In this document: positions 24,218 through 36,600 of the stretch, one piece after another
Layout of the letters: each line of letters opens with the position of its first letter
How positions within the stretch are numbered: position 1 is the first letter of the stretch
From: Alnus glutinosa
Lineage: Eukaryota > Streptophyta > Magnoliopsida > Fagales > Betulaceae
NCBI RefSeq assembly: GCF_958979055.1
Contig: NC_084894.1
Span: 28,653,616 to 28,717,615 of the forward strand
Length of the DNA stretch: 64,000 nt
Reading direction: 5' to 3'
Position numbers and translations under genes: made by a program
Notes under the pieces: model-generated
What the model was told of the DNA's origin: nothing
The model's input: only the letters and a program-made list of their open reading frames with translations
Database searches by the model: none

Positions 24218-25501
24218 CATGCAATAGTGTAGATAAGCTGCCACTAGGGACATAGTCATAGACAACAAGCTTCTCATCTTTTGAATAATAATAAGCATGG
24301 AGTGGCAGAACATTTGGGTGCTGCCCAACTCTACCCACAATTTCCATCTGCTGTTCAAAGTCCCTCTTCCCAACCACTACTTCCTTCAACCTTTTCACCA
24401 CTACTGTCGTCGCCTCCTCCAAAACAGCCTTATATGCTGTGCCATAACTACCTTTTCCCAGCACTTCAGCTGAAGCCCTCAATAGATCCTCAAGATCAAA
24501 ATTATAAGAGCAACCTTCAAAAAAAACAAGCTTGTTTTTCTCTGGCTCCTGCACCCCACTCCCAAACTCCTCTTTGGGCTTCTCTCTCCTCCCGCCACTT
24601 AAACCCTTTCCTTTTGATACACCAGTGCCCTCACTACGTTTCTTCTTTAGACAGCAGCAGAGAACAATAATTAGAGCTGACAGACACAGCAGCACAAACC
24701 CTCCGACTGAAATGGCAATTATAGCTCCCATAGACAGTTTCTTTTTGGAGCTTTGATTTGAAGGAACCAATGGTTGGGGTGGAGACAAAGCAAGAGACGG
24801 AGATGGTGGTGGGAGGATGAAGGAGCAAGATTTTAGAGGGGGTCCACATAAGAGAGAGTTTCCAACAAAGGATGAATTAGAAAATGTTTGAAGGGGTGAT
24901 GGAATAGAGCCATTAAGATGATTGGAACTTAAATTCAAATGCTCGAGTCCAGGGAGATCAATTTCAGGTATGGATCCAGAAAGGGTGTTGTTTTGGAGGT
25001 TCAAACCAGTAAGCTGCGTCAAATTTTGTATTGTTTGAGTAATCTTTCCAGAAAAGGAATTAAATGACAGATCTAGTACATTGAGTTGAAGGGAAAAGGA
25101 GGTAGGAATCTCACCAGAGAAATTATTGTGTTGGAGGTAGAGGTAGTGGAGTGAAGGGAGGTAATGTCAGAAGAAAGATTACCATAGAGAAGGTTATATC
25201 GAAGGCTGAGAATCCTGAGGGTATCAAGCTTACCAAGGGTGCCTGGTGGGATGTGTCCCACAAGCCCTACCCCAGGGAGCCGGAGGGCAATTACACGGGT
25301 GCCATCCGGTGAGCAAGTGATGCCTACCCAAGATTTGCAGACTGCAGCAGTACGGCTCCAGCTGAGGTTGCGCCGATGGGGAACAGCAGCAGCAAAGTCA
25401 AGAAGTGCTTGCTTATCTGAGTTCAGGTCAGAAATAGCCAGGGGTAGAAGATTGATAATGATGAAGAGGAAAGTAAATGCCGCTGTGGAGGAGAACCTCA
25501 T
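24218..25501 (-). pseudogene. Truncated, frameshifted copy of the LRR receptor-like pseudokinase
   Basis: Corresponds to exon 1 of the gene at 2563-5841, with the same start (25499-25501), signal peptide, LRRs, membrane helix, glycine loop and donor site (24218). A 4-bp deletion near 25152-25158 (in the LRR region, after SSDITSL) shifts the frame and gives a stop at 25073-25075. The second exon, which holds the rest of the kinase domain, was never copied, because the duplication starts inside the intron. Downstream of the deletion the original frame is open again for about 300 codons, so the loss seems recent. No functional receptor is expected. The promoter and leader were copied too, so it may still be transcribed. 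Confidence 0.92.
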
Positions 25502-27678
25502 GGGGAGTTGTTTGGCACGGGGTTGCTGAAACTGGCTGTAGAAATGAGAATGTAACCTCTGCAGAACTTGATGACTTCTTGTTTCAGCACAAAGATCACA
25601 GAAAATGATTATGGAGCCAGCAAAAGAAAGCAAGAAAACCTGATCCCACCCAAGCATGAATCGTCTGCAAATACTATCACAAAGTTCACAACAGAAGAGG
25701 GAAAACTAACAAACACATCTCCTACATTGGTTGCAGTGCAGTAAACAACAGGAAGAAAAAAATAAATAAATAAATAACAAATGCAACCTCTAGCAAGGGT
25801 AAACTACTCTGTTTCTGTTTGCCAAATGCAAATTTTCATGAACAGCAGAAAAGGATGACAAGGAAGTCCCCCTTTCATTTCATTAAACTCATAAAAGACT
25901 TGTCCACTATAGTACAGAAATGTATATTCAAAATAGAAATGGAAGCCAATTTCACCCGTGTCCTTCTCTAAACAACCACATATGGTTAGAGTTCAGAGAC
26001 ATGTATATCCATATGCTAAGAGGCATTGATATAGCTCTGCGTCATATAAGAGCTCAAAATAAGTGAGCCTAGTGGTCAAAGTAGCTGTAATTCACAACAG
26101 AAACAGACTCAAATTTTCTATGTTATATAACAACAAAATGACTTTTCTTTGAACAAGGGTACTTGAGCCTGGTACTTAAATGACCATTGGAAGTTTTGGA
26201 AGCTTGGAAGATTTCTCACTAAAATATATTATCAACTGGAAATTTTCTCAAACTTTCTAATTAAAAAAGTTGAGCCAATTCTTTTCTTCTTTTTCTCTAC
26301 ATCCAGCACCATACACGAAAGTTCATAAACAACTGCAAAAAGTAATCGACACCCAAAAGCAGCAGGTAAAGACATTTTACTGATTAAAGCAAGGGAACCT
26401 TTTCCTTTTGTATTCTAATATCCGTATTGAAAAAAAAAAAGTATTCCAACTTATCATTCTACCAGACAGGGATTAGGAAATAGATTCAATACCAAACAGA
26501 AAAAACAGAAAATTATATGAGACAAAAGGGTGACAAGGCACACAATACGGCCATACGGGTGTTTGTCCAATGTAGAGCACCAACAGCATAATTTACTTTC
26601 TAAATTGTCAAACTTAATAAAAAATAATAATAAAAAGAATACCAAAATCTGGAGAAAAAGATTCAGGAGACAGTAAGCGTATAAAGAGATCAAGAATAAA
26701 ATGTAAAGTAGCAGATTTTTCTTCAAATTTTTAGCTTAAAGAGGAAGCAATTCCTAATTCTTTGATAGCTGGAGTTGTTCAAAAACCCAAGTTGTATCCA
26801 AGAAAACTAATTTGACAAACTTCTGGAAGTATCTCGATGTCTTAACCAAAAACCAACCTACTTGAAATATAATGTACCAAGAAAACACGAAGTGTCATTC
26901 TTGAAGAACATTCACTAAACACAAGAACGTGTGCCATGAAGAAGTTCAAGAAGATAATCACACGTTTTAACAAAAGTTCCCATTACTCTAAAATGAGGGC
27001 AGGAGCGCACATTAACAAAGAAGGAAATCGAAATAATGCCAGGGATTCACAACCATTGTCTGCAATGACCCAGATCTAGAAAAGGCTCAATCAGTTGGTA
27101 CGAAAATGCATGTATGAAAAAGAAAATATTAGACCCATTAAGTAGGAAACAAAAATGGTCCGAGCTAGTAAAGAAGGCGAACCTGAAGACATGACGGAGC
27201 AGCAGCTCTCAGCTAGCTCTTCACCAATGGCGTTGCTCAGAAGCGGGCATTAGAGCTTGAAAGAGGCCCAACGCTAATGGCATTTGCGCAAGAGTCAGGG
27301 TACCCTAGTGGGAGCCTCAGATCCAATTTAGCTGAAGCTCATGGATTTGGTCCCATAGGCTAAAACATGGCGAACGATACACACGTAAGGATTCTGAAGC
27401 AGACGGTTCAAAGAAAACAAGAAAATTTCTCAGAAGCAAACATTTAGAGGAATTTTTGTCGGAGAGAAAGAGATTAATAATATTATTATTGCATAAAAGG
27501 GAAAGAAAGGAAAGAAGAGTAAAGAAGAATAAAGGAGCAGAGAGAGAGACAGGGAGTCAGCTTAAAGCAATGACCTTTTTTGGTCTTGCAGTGGCAGAGA
27601 GAGAGAGTGATCCAGAGTCCAGACAGGCAACGATAATAAAACACTCTCTTTCTCCTGCCTACGAGCTACGACGATGAA
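25502..27678 (-). promoter_or_regulatory. Copied leader and promoter region of the receptor-kinase pseudogene
   Basis: Aligns with 5842-8050 of copy 1, including the predicted leader intron and GA-rich leader exon. No other gene is seen in it. Confidence 0.45.
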
Positions 27679-27976
27679 GGGCGTGATCGGCAAACACATG
27701 TAGATAACATAGCAGCGGGTTGTTAGTTTTGAAATTAATAAAAAGTGATGATGTGATATAAAATAAAAAGAATTTATATAAAAATGTAAAAAAAAATTAT
27801 ACTGTAATGAATTTTTTTATTTGAATAATAATAAAAAATTATTGATGTGATATAAAAAGTGAGAATGTTTGGATGTTAATTGGTGGTAGAGAATATAAAA
27901 AAGTGATAAAAAAAAAAAATTACATAAACAGTAACAGCATTATGCTGTTCTGTTCCGTAACCTATCAAACAAGCCC
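27679..27976. mobile_element. MITE present only in duplication copy 2
   Basis: Begins GGGCGTGATCGGCAAACA, and the reverse of its end reads GGGCTTGTTTGATAGG, giving imperfect inverted ends. The interior is about 300 bp and very AT-rich. Copy 1 lacks it near 8050. The target duplication is ambiguous because the junction is an A-run, so I cannot choose between hAT and Harbinger types. Confidence 0.65.
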
Positions 27977-28131
27977 AAAATTGGATCAAATTAACGTGTA
28001 CAAGGAAAGGAAAATTAGTGTAAAAATATTTCTGAATATCGAATAAAAAAAAATAATGCATGCAATTGATTGATTGAGGTTGTGGTAACTATTTTTTTTT
28101 TTTTAATCACTTATCAAATATGGAATGATTT

Positions 28132-28593
28132 TGTTATGATATGGTCTTGACGTGGATAAAGAAGTAAGGCAAGAGTCTTGTAGTGAGTCTGGGTTTATTC
28201 AAGTATATATAATTAGGAGTCTTTCTCTATGAAGTATAGGTTATCAAATCATAGAAGATTTCAGCTCTTAGTAGAAGTATGTTTTCATTTACAAGTTATT
28301 TACAGTCTTATGTTATCACTTTCTAGTAGATTAGTTTGAATTTTATGTTACTGCTTTCTACTAGATTAGTTTGAGTGGATGTTTATCCCTACTTTGTTGA
28401 GTCATGATAGGAGTACATTGTTTTTCGAGCCGTGGGAGTTTGGAACTTAACTCTATATAGGTTATGTTCATCTATTTAAATAGATGAATTTATTAACAAA
28501 GGTAAACAGAATTAATCTCAAACCATGTGTTTGAAAAGATTTAGATTCTCTCAAATTATCCCGTTGCGTGTTCAAGAAATCATTCACATAACA
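28132..28593. mobile_element. Solo LTR, probably Ty1/copia type
   Basis: Begins TGTTATG and ends CATAACA, so its ends are TG...CA inverted repeats. The flanks GATTT (28127-28131) and AATTT (28594-28598) are a near-perfect 5-bp target duplication. The empty site is seen at about 17330-17340 in copy A. The length of 462 bp fits a copia LTR. Confidence 0.72.
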
Positions 28594-28743
28594 AATTTTA
28601 AAGACTTGAATAGTAAGTTATTGGGAAATAATGAAATCGGAGAAGAAGAGAGGAATTCAAATTTGAATAAGACTTGAATAGGAAAATTGTAAGAAAAAAT
28701 GGAAACTTATAAAGAGAGGGGTTTGTACTTGAATAAAATATTT

Positions 28744-28918
28744 GGGGAATGCTAGAACTCCTTCTAGTGTTCTTCTAGTGTCGATCTAAAATGATATAAA
28801 TGTAATAAAAAAATTGCATTCATGTCATCCAAAAGGGCATAGATCTAATTTTTTTATTATATTCATGTCATTCCAGATAGACACCTGAAGAACACTAGAA
28901 AGAACTCTAACATTCCTC
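28744..28918. mobile_element. Mutator-like MITE with a 9-bp target duplication
   Basis: A perfect AAAATATTT repeat flanks it at 28735-28743 and 28919-28927. The ends are long inverted repeats (GGGGAATGCTAGAACTCCTT and its near complement). It is 175 bp. The empty site, with a single AAAATATTT, is near 18326-18340 in copy A. Confidence 0.85.
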
Positions 28919-29070
28919 AAAATATTTAGACTCTTCAAAAGTAGGGCTGGCAAAATGGGTCACCCGACCCGACCCGTTAAGACCTGTGACCCGTTTAGCC
29001 TAGACACGAACACGACCCGTTTATGTTAACGGGTCGGAGCTCCAGACACGACAGGATACGCTAATTTTAC

Positions 29071-31275
29071 TAGGGGTGTAAATCCAGAGCGGGTTCCCAG
29101 GTATTGGGTAAAAACCGGGAACCGGCTCCGGGCCCCAGGGTTTTCTGTTTTAAACACCCGGCCCCGGACCCGGGTACCCCGGTTACCCGGGGTGCCCGGT
29201 TTTACCCTGATACCCGGATAACCCGGGTATCCGGTCCGGGGTCTATATTTAAAAAAAAAAAAAAAAAAAATTACCACTTTTTAAAACTTTTTTATGCTTG
29301 TTCTGGCCTACCATTAACTGTTACGTTTTCTTTGATCTAGTATCCATCAAGAATGTTTAAAAATTATTTGAAGCTGATATATATATATATATATATATAT
29401 GTTGTGTTTGAAAGAAAAAAATTAACCTGAATAGACATAAGTAATGGTTTGGGTGGTTTGTGTTGGGATTAAGGTGATCAAGAAATGTCGGTATCAATTC
29501 ACAAGACGAGTAATTCTCTAGCAAAGTTTCCAATAATATTGCTGCGTTGTGCATCCATGTGTGTGTGTGTCTGTTTGTTTGTATGTATGGGGGTATATTA
29601 AGGTGGAGCCAACAGTGTATGTTGTGCTGGAAAGAGGAAATATAAACGTAGAAAGACAAATGCCAACTATTAGAAGCAGCAAAAGCATTTGCAGTGACAG
29701 AACATAATTGGCAAAGAAAGGGGTGCAAGCTGATACATATTTCAATAATAAATGAGGATAAATTACAGAATAAATATGATATTGAAGATCCGAAAGGAAA
29801 AACATGTACAAGCAAGTGCGTTCATAAATTAACATCATTTACACAAACTAAGATGACAAACACATGAGCATTACCCAAAAAAAGAGGTCTGAGTTTTTCA
29901 ACCATGCATTATATCCAAGTTTGAAAGAACTCTAAACCGTTCCTACACATAACATCCTTGGGCGCCTCTCTCTCTCTAAACTATCGCTGCCTCTCTCTCT
30001 CTCCAGTTAATTGGGCGCCTAAACATCCTTCTTGTTCATATTTTCAAGCTCTCTAATCAAAACCATGATGTTTGCTCACATTATATAATTGATGGTTGGT
30101 ACAAGAAAAAAGCAAAAGATAAAAACCCTGTCCTACCATCCTATTCATCTTTTTGTTATTCGATCCTATTCAACTTTGACTAGTAAAGAATATGAATTTT
30201 ACTGAATTTTGTTCACCATATAACATAGAAATTGGGCAACATCAGATCCGACCTTATTGTTATCAGCCAATTCTGTTACAAGCCCAAACAATCTAGAAAT
30301 TGAACAAAACTAACTTCCAAGAATTCCGGAGCCCTATGTATCCATAATCCAATGGTCAAAATGTCATAACATGCTTATGCTCCTGAGATAAAATTTTCCC
30401 AATAACTGAACTAGGCATGCAGGCAACACCAAAAGCAGTTACTATCTTGAGTAACGATCAACAAGTGCCTTAGCTTTCTTTGGTGCAAAGAACCGTGCAT
30501 GCACATAACATTGGATGCACACTATCTTATATCTTACGGCAAAGTTGATCTACGCTTTACCCCTCAAAATTCAACTTTGCCGGACAATCATATCTGCCAA
30601 CCAGCCCGTCTACCATTTCAAAAACCCTACAGTTCTTTCTCTGTTTCAAAACCCAAATCCAAATCCCTTAATCCCATCTAAATTTTGGCCACCAATATCA
30701 AAAACTAACAAAAATCAAAACACCCAGTCCCTAAACAAATCAAAACACCCGGTCCCTAAACAAACAGAGAAAGATGAAGAAGAATGAAGAATGAAGAACT
30801 AAGAACAAAGTCGGTTACCTGGTAGGCGACGAGTCGGTGAAGGAGAAGAGTGAGCCGGCGAAGTGACCGAACGCCGAACGCCGAACGAGAAGCCGTGAGT
30901 CCGTGAGAGTCCATTGTCCAGTGTCGAGTGAGAAGTGAGAAACGGCGGCTTGGGCTTAGGGGAAAACCGGAAAAGCTAGGGCAACAAAATTCTTCGTACA
31001 AAGACGAAAAACCCCCTTCTTATTTCAGTTCCTAAACCATGTAATTCAAGTGTAAGGGGTAATTTTATTTTATTTTAGTTGCAGAATTTGCCCGGAGCCA
31101 GGTACCCGGTTATACCCGGGATTTTGTAAATAAATACCCGGCTCCGGCTCCAGGTACCCCGGTTTCCCGGAGCCGGGTACCCGGGTTCCAACTGGATTTC
31201 CCGGTTTTCCGGAGCCGGTTAATGCCCAGATCCGGTTTCCCGACCGATTATACCCGGTCCGAATTTACACCCCTA
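29071..31275. mobile_element. Inner hAT element nested in the outer one
   Basis: Begins TAGGGGTGTAAATCC and ends with GAATTTACACCCCTA. It is flanked by a perfect 8-bp duplication AATTTTAC (29063-29070, 31276-31283). Subterminal CCCGG/CCGGGTACC-rich blocks occur at both ends. I see no transposase frame in its 2205 bp. The GC-rich stretch at 30800-30960 looks like a 5' leader or first exon, possibly a captured promoter. Confidence 0.85.
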
Positions 31276-31657
31276 AATTTTACGGGTCACCCGACACGAC
31301 CCGTAAAACCCGTTTAACATAATGGATCGAATTGAGTCGACACGACCCGTTTGACCCGTCTATTGTAATGGTCCTAATGGAGTTGCTTCCAAGCGATTTT
31401 CGTAGATGCAGGCTATGCAGCAATGTTGAGTAGTGGGCAAAGTATCCTTCATGTGTTTTCCCAACAGGTTTTCCGACACTCATTATTTTAGGCCCATAAA
31501 ATCAATAAGATACAAGAGAGATTAATATTTACAAATAATCAAATCATTTCATCATTTCATGTCAAAATGCTGTAAAAAAATTAAAAATAGAAATCAAGTT
31601 AATCAACTATTCTATTAACATACCGGATGTGACATGGCAATTTGGCGGAAGAGGGAG

Positions 31658-31659
<2 letters not shown>

Positions 31660-31691
<32 letters not shown>

Positions 31692-31920
31692 CAGCAGAGA
31701 GACGGGGAGAGGCTGCTCCTGGGCCTCCTGGCTGGAGAGTGGAGAGCGTTGGAGAGAGCCGAGAGACCGAGAGAGAGAGGGAGCGGCAGAGAGAGTCGAG
31801 AGACGGGGAGAAGCTGGAGAGTGGAGAGCGTTGGAGAGACCGAGACAGAGAGAGCGGCAGAGAGACGGGGAGAGGCTGGAGAGTGGAGAGCGTTGGCAGT
31901 CGGGCCAGTCGGCACTCGAC
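31660..31920. repeat. GA-rich minisatellite inside the outer hAT
   Basis: A GAGAGA run is followed by about three copies of a GA-rich unit of roughly 70 bp that includes TGGAGAGTGGAGAGCGTTGG. The long frames seen on both strands here are products of the repeat. Confidence 0.8.
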
Positions 31921-32579
31921 ATTTCGGTGGTCGGCACTCGAGTGGGTCAAGGCATCCAGCGGTCTAGACTCCAGCCGACTCCAGCGGGAGTTACAAGACT
32001 GCGGGAGGAAGAAGAAGGGGCGACGGTCGGCGACGACGAAGCAGGGAGCTGAAGAAGAAGAGAAGGGTGGCAGGTGGCAACCGAAGGAAAGAGGGAAATT
32101 TTGGGAAAAAAAAGCTAAGTTTTCACTTTTCAGATTCAGTTTTGATTTTTGAAGTTTCAACTATTGTGTAACTTGTGTTTTTAACTTTTCAATTCGGTAA
32201 TTCCCAAACCCTGAATCCCATTTTCTAATTTTTATTTTTCATTTATTTTTCCTTTTTTTTTATTATTATTATTTAAAAAAAGAAAGAAAGAGAGAGACTT
32301 AATCGTGTCTGGCGGGTCTAATTTAAACGGGTCATAACCCAAACCCGTTTAAGGTAGACCAAAACTTGTTAATTTCGTGTCGTGTTCGTGTCGGATTATC
32401 GGATCGTGTCAAAATTGCCGGCCCTAGACTCTTGCATCTTTTTCACATTTAATTTTTTTTTTCCATCCTATTTTCAACGTTAGACTCCAATAATAAATGC
32501 ACATGTAAAAGAGAAAGAAAGAAAAAACCATATATCTAATGTAATAATATTAATGCCTTTTATAATTACTTTTCTATCA

Positions 32580-33340
32580 TAATTTGGGGCCTTAATTAAA
32601 AAATATTGAGGGTAAATAAGGGCTAATTTTTTTTTTCAAAAACAAATTTCCATTAATATTTCTTAATTGAGGGTCTTAATTAAATAATATTGAGGGTAAA
32701 TAAGGCCATAATATTTTTTTTTGGAAATAAATCTCCATTAATGTTTATTAATTAAAAAATATTGAGGGTAAATAAGTTTTTTTTAGAAATAAATCTCTAT
32801 TAATGTTTCTTAATTGGAGGCATTAATTAAAAAATATTGAGAGAAAATAAGGCCTTAATTTTGTGTTTTTTTTTTTTTGAAATAAATTTTCATTAATGTT
32901 TCTTAATTGGAGGTTTTAGTGTTTTATTAGAAAAAAAAAAAAAGAAAAAGAAAAAGGAGAGCTATTCGGCCGGCAGTATATATATATATATTATACATAT
33001 TTTATACAGAAGACAGAAAAGGCAGTTTCTTCTTCTTTTCTTGATCGATTAAAACCGAAAAAGCAGAAATATGCCTCTCAATTGGGGCGTAATTAAAGAA
33101 TCTTGATGGTAAATAATTTTTTTTTGGAAAAATAAATCTCTATTAATGTTTCTTAATTGGGGCTTTAATTAAATTATATTGAAGGTAAATAAAGCCTTAA
33201 TTTTTTTTTTTGGAAATAAATCTCTATTAATGTTTCTTAATTGGGGCCTTAATTAAAAGAATATTGTGAGTAAATAAGGCCTTACTTTTTTAAAAAAAAT
33301 AAATTTTTATTAATGTTTTTTAATTGGAGCCCTTAGTGTT
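32580..33340. repeat. AT-rich tandem repeat upstream of the F-box gene
   Basis: About seven imperfect units of 80-100 bp, each with CTTAATTAAA, a TATTGAGGGTAAATAAGG-like part, a T-run, and an AAATAAATCTC-TATTAATGTTTCTTAATT-like part. Four units precede and three follow a short insert at about 32930-33075. One related unit remains in copy A near 18510-18545. Confidence 0.8.
32985..33072 (+). repeat. Partial copy of the F-box gene 5' region
   Basis: Matches 33520-33635 (ACAGAAGACAGAA, the CAGTTTCTTCTTC run and TTGATCGATTAAA), then jumps to ACCGAA-type coding sequence next to CAGAAATATG. About 40 bp around the start codon are missing. It is a truncated duplicate of the leader and first codons. 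Confidence 0.7.
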
Positions 33341-33391
33341 TTATTAAAAAAAGAAAGAAAAAAAGAGCTATTCTGGCGGCAGCATTAACAT

Positions 33392-33393
33392 AC

Positions 33394-33451
<58 letters not shown>
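33392..33451. repeat. (TA)n(GA)n microsatellite in the F-box promoter
   Basis: A TA run passes into a GA run about 155 bp upstream of the F-box start codon. Confidence 0.9.
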
Positions 33452-33453
<2 letters not shown>

Positions 33454-33605
33454 CTTCGGCCCTAGTGTTTTAACAGAGAGGGAAAAAAAAAATAGTGAGC
33501 CGCAAATGCAGCTTGTATGGTGTACAGAAGACAGAAGAAGCAGTTTCTTCTTCTTTTCTTGATCGATTAAACTCTTCTCAAGTCTGTGTTGTTGTTCCAG
33601 TATCC

Positions 33606-36600
33606 ATGGAACCGAAGAACCAGAAATATGCTGATGATAGATTCAGCAACCTTCCAGACGAAATCGTTCATCACATTCTTTTTTTCCTTAGGAGGATGAA
33701 GGACCTTGCGAGACTAAGCGTCGTATCAAAAAGATGTAAAGAGTTGTGCATATCAAACCCAAATTTGTTTTTGAGTAACATGAACGACAAATCAGTTGGA
33801 TCTCACTTCAACAGCTTTGTGGATAGATTCATGGCTCTCCGCTGCTTGTATGGGGTGAGGACGGAGCGATTTCAGCTCCGTTGGTCTTTCTTCGATCAAG
33901 ACGAAGGAAACCGGGTGGAGACGTGGTTGCAGCATGCAGTAAACTTGGGTGGTGTTGCAGTAATTCGCCTCAAATTCATTCACCCCCACCCCGCAAAACG
34001 CTTCGCCTTGCTACTTTGTGTTTTGCGTTGTAATTCTCTAAGGTTCCTCGAGGTCGATGCCGGGAATGCCTTTCTCACATTACCCTCTACATTATCAACG
34101 GATCCTTATTTTGCTACAAAGCTCCAGTTCTTACACTTAGCCTCCATTAAAATTGAAAAAGACTGCAATTTTGGAGAATTGATTTCATCTTTCAAGTCCC
34201 TCAAGGTATTGATGCTTAACGAAATACGCAGGGTAAAGAGCATGACTATCACCAGCTCGTCTATTGAAATTTTATTCATTAGAAGTATTGGTTGCCTCCT
34301 CTGCGATATTGACATTCAGCAGACAGACAAACTCTACAACCTTCAACTAATCTGGTTTACCAGATCTTCTACCAGTAATTCACTTAAAATCTCTGCTCCC
34401 AATCTCCAAAAATTTGGCTGGAGTGGATTTGTTGTCGATTACTACTGTATGAGGGATTCGCCACATCTGTTGCATGCCGTAATTGGTCTTCATCTACCTG
34501 CTCAACCGAGGGGGAATCAAGCTTCTACCAAGGATACCTTGGTTAAGCTTCTTCACAGCCTACGAAAGGCTAGACATCTAAAACTACTGGATTGTTTTGC
34601 TGAGGTAACGGCACAATTCCCTCTGTTATATTTCTCATTGTTCAATGGAATTAAATACTAACAATAATTGATTTTTCATTAGAATTTGGATAGTTAATAC
34701 TATTATTGTTTGGATTTATTTAGAATTTGAATCTAGACCCATTTTAAATGTATACTTGTTTCATCCATATATATATATATATATAATCTTATGTATACTT
34801 GTTTCATATATAGCTACAAAACTAATAACTAAGCTTTATATATATATATATATACTCACATCATAACTTTTTAGATGTCCTTAGGAATTATAGTTCATAA
34901 AAAAATTTTGTCAAATGAACTAAGCTTTTTACAAATCCATGTGAATTGACAATTCTTAGTCTAAATTTTTGTGTGTGAACATGCCCTAAAGTTCTTTTTT
35001 TTTTTTTTTTCTTTTAATTATCAAAACCTACTTTACAATTCTCTTCAGTAAAACTATGAACAAATGCAGAGCATACTCTGCATCATAACAACTGCAGGAC
35101 CGTATACAAACCCACCGAAAGCAGAATGAAAAAGAACGTACAAAACTTAAAGCATATCTAATCCAAAGACTATTCAATACAAACATTGTTCAGGTATTCC
35201 CCAATTTTCACAAAGGGCTTCATGTTCCCGAGTCCTTTTAAACTTCCCAATCTTTAACCTCACTTCCCATCTGATTTGAGCAACAACTCTCTCTTCAGAA
35301 TAAACTGGATTCCCATGCCTAATATTATTTTGATGTTGCCAGATGTGATAAATTGTAGCTTCCCATCCAATTCTGCAGAGGGTAGACTTGAGGGTATTCT
35401 TCCAAGTTTTTATACCCTAATACATCATATCATCCCAGCAGGTATGAACCTCATCTACTAAGCAGGTAATAACCTTACATACCTGCCAGAAAAGCTTACT
35501 AAAACCACATTCGAAAAATAAGTGGTCTCTCCTCTCTACACAACTTCTGCAGAAGACAAAAAGTACATTGCCATTATAGCCCCATTTTTGCATCCCCTCT
35601 CCAGTACCAAGACTATCTCTAACACCAAGCCATGTAATAAAAGCATGTCGAGGGATAACAATTGGAGACCAAACCATCTTCCACCAACCCACATCCATAC
35701 CCTTCCTTCTTATTGCATTCGAGATCTCAGCACAGGTATGGATTCCTTTTTTTTTTTTATGCAGTCCAAATTGGTTCATCCTTTACTCCTCCTATTGGCA
35801 CCAACTGGAGAGAACTTTGGATAGAGACCAAATCCTCAGACCTTGCTGGTTTCCAGCACCAGTCCTGATCTCTTAAAACAGTTGAGAGTTTATGATCAAG
35901 CTTACTTCCTGCATCATAGATAACCCGTGAGCCATATGTTTGATAAAGTACCCCAGCTGGATGCCAATGATCAAGCCAAAGGTAGATGTCCTTGCCATCC
36001 CCCACTTTGAATTGAATAAATTGTCGAGCAATGTTCCTCAATTTCGAATATTTCCTCCAGCACCACGAGCAGTTTTGGAGATATTAACTAACCAGAAACT
36101 CCTCCCTCTAATATTTGAAAGTTCAATAATTGTTTTTCTTCAAGACTAATATTTTTGAAAGTTTTGAATGTTACAACTCTTGTTCATTACTTTAAGAAAT
36201 TTTTATTTCTTCTTTTTCTTTGAAATTATAACAAATTTAATTTACTTTGGAGTGAGTTATTTTTGTGTACGTTAAGATATGCCATTTAGCAATTTTTTTT
36301 TTTTCGCTTTGCATTGATTTTACTTTTATGCTAAGATTTGCCTTGTGACGTTGTAGGCTTTACTTAAGCAGGGTTGCTTGCCATTTTCATTTGATAATGT
36401 TGAGCATTTAACTGTGGATAGAACTTCAAGTGGTGACCAAGTCCTACCATTGTCCTCCCTTCTCAGAGGAACACCTAATCTAAAGCTTCTCAATCTACAT
36501 GTTCATCCTAGTGTAAGTAAAAGAGCATCATATATGCCTTTTCAAACTATTTTTATAAATTGTCCGTCTCTTTACTCAAATCAATTTCATGTTCTCTCGT

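Larger units (their letters stand above)
23627..27990. repeat. Segmental duplication, copy 2 (partner of 3957-8062)
   Basis: Same order and orientation as copy 1, joined on the left directly to the palindrome's right arm. A MITE at 27679-27976 is absent from copy 1, where the flanking words GATGAA and ATTGGATCAAAT are adjacent near 8045-8062. Confidence 0.9.
28937..32426. mobile_element. Outer hAT element, non-autonomous
   Basis: Inverted ends TAGGGCTGGCAA (28942) and TTGCCGGCCCTA (32415-32426). The probable 8-bp target is GACTCTTC/GACTCTTG (28929-28936 and 32427-32434); five extra bases, AAAAG, stand at the left edge. Copy A shows the uninterrupted site near 18340. Subterminal ACGGGTC/CACGACCCG words are typical of such ends. 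Without the inner element it is about 1.3 kb, holding a GA-rich minisatellite and no transposase. Confidence 0.78.
27998..32600. repeat. Duplicated flank, copy B, interrupted by transposons
   Basis: Partner of copy A (17201-18560). The matching pieces are 27998-28131, 28594-28743, 28919-28936 and 32427-32600. The interruptions are a solo LTR, a Mutator-like MITE and a nested pair of hAT elements. Confidence 0.85.

Noticed and set aside
31599-32160. Long Arg/Glu-rich and Ser/Leu-rich frames on both strands
   Set aside because: All lie in a GA-rich minisatellite inside a transposon. Six-frame openness is expected there.
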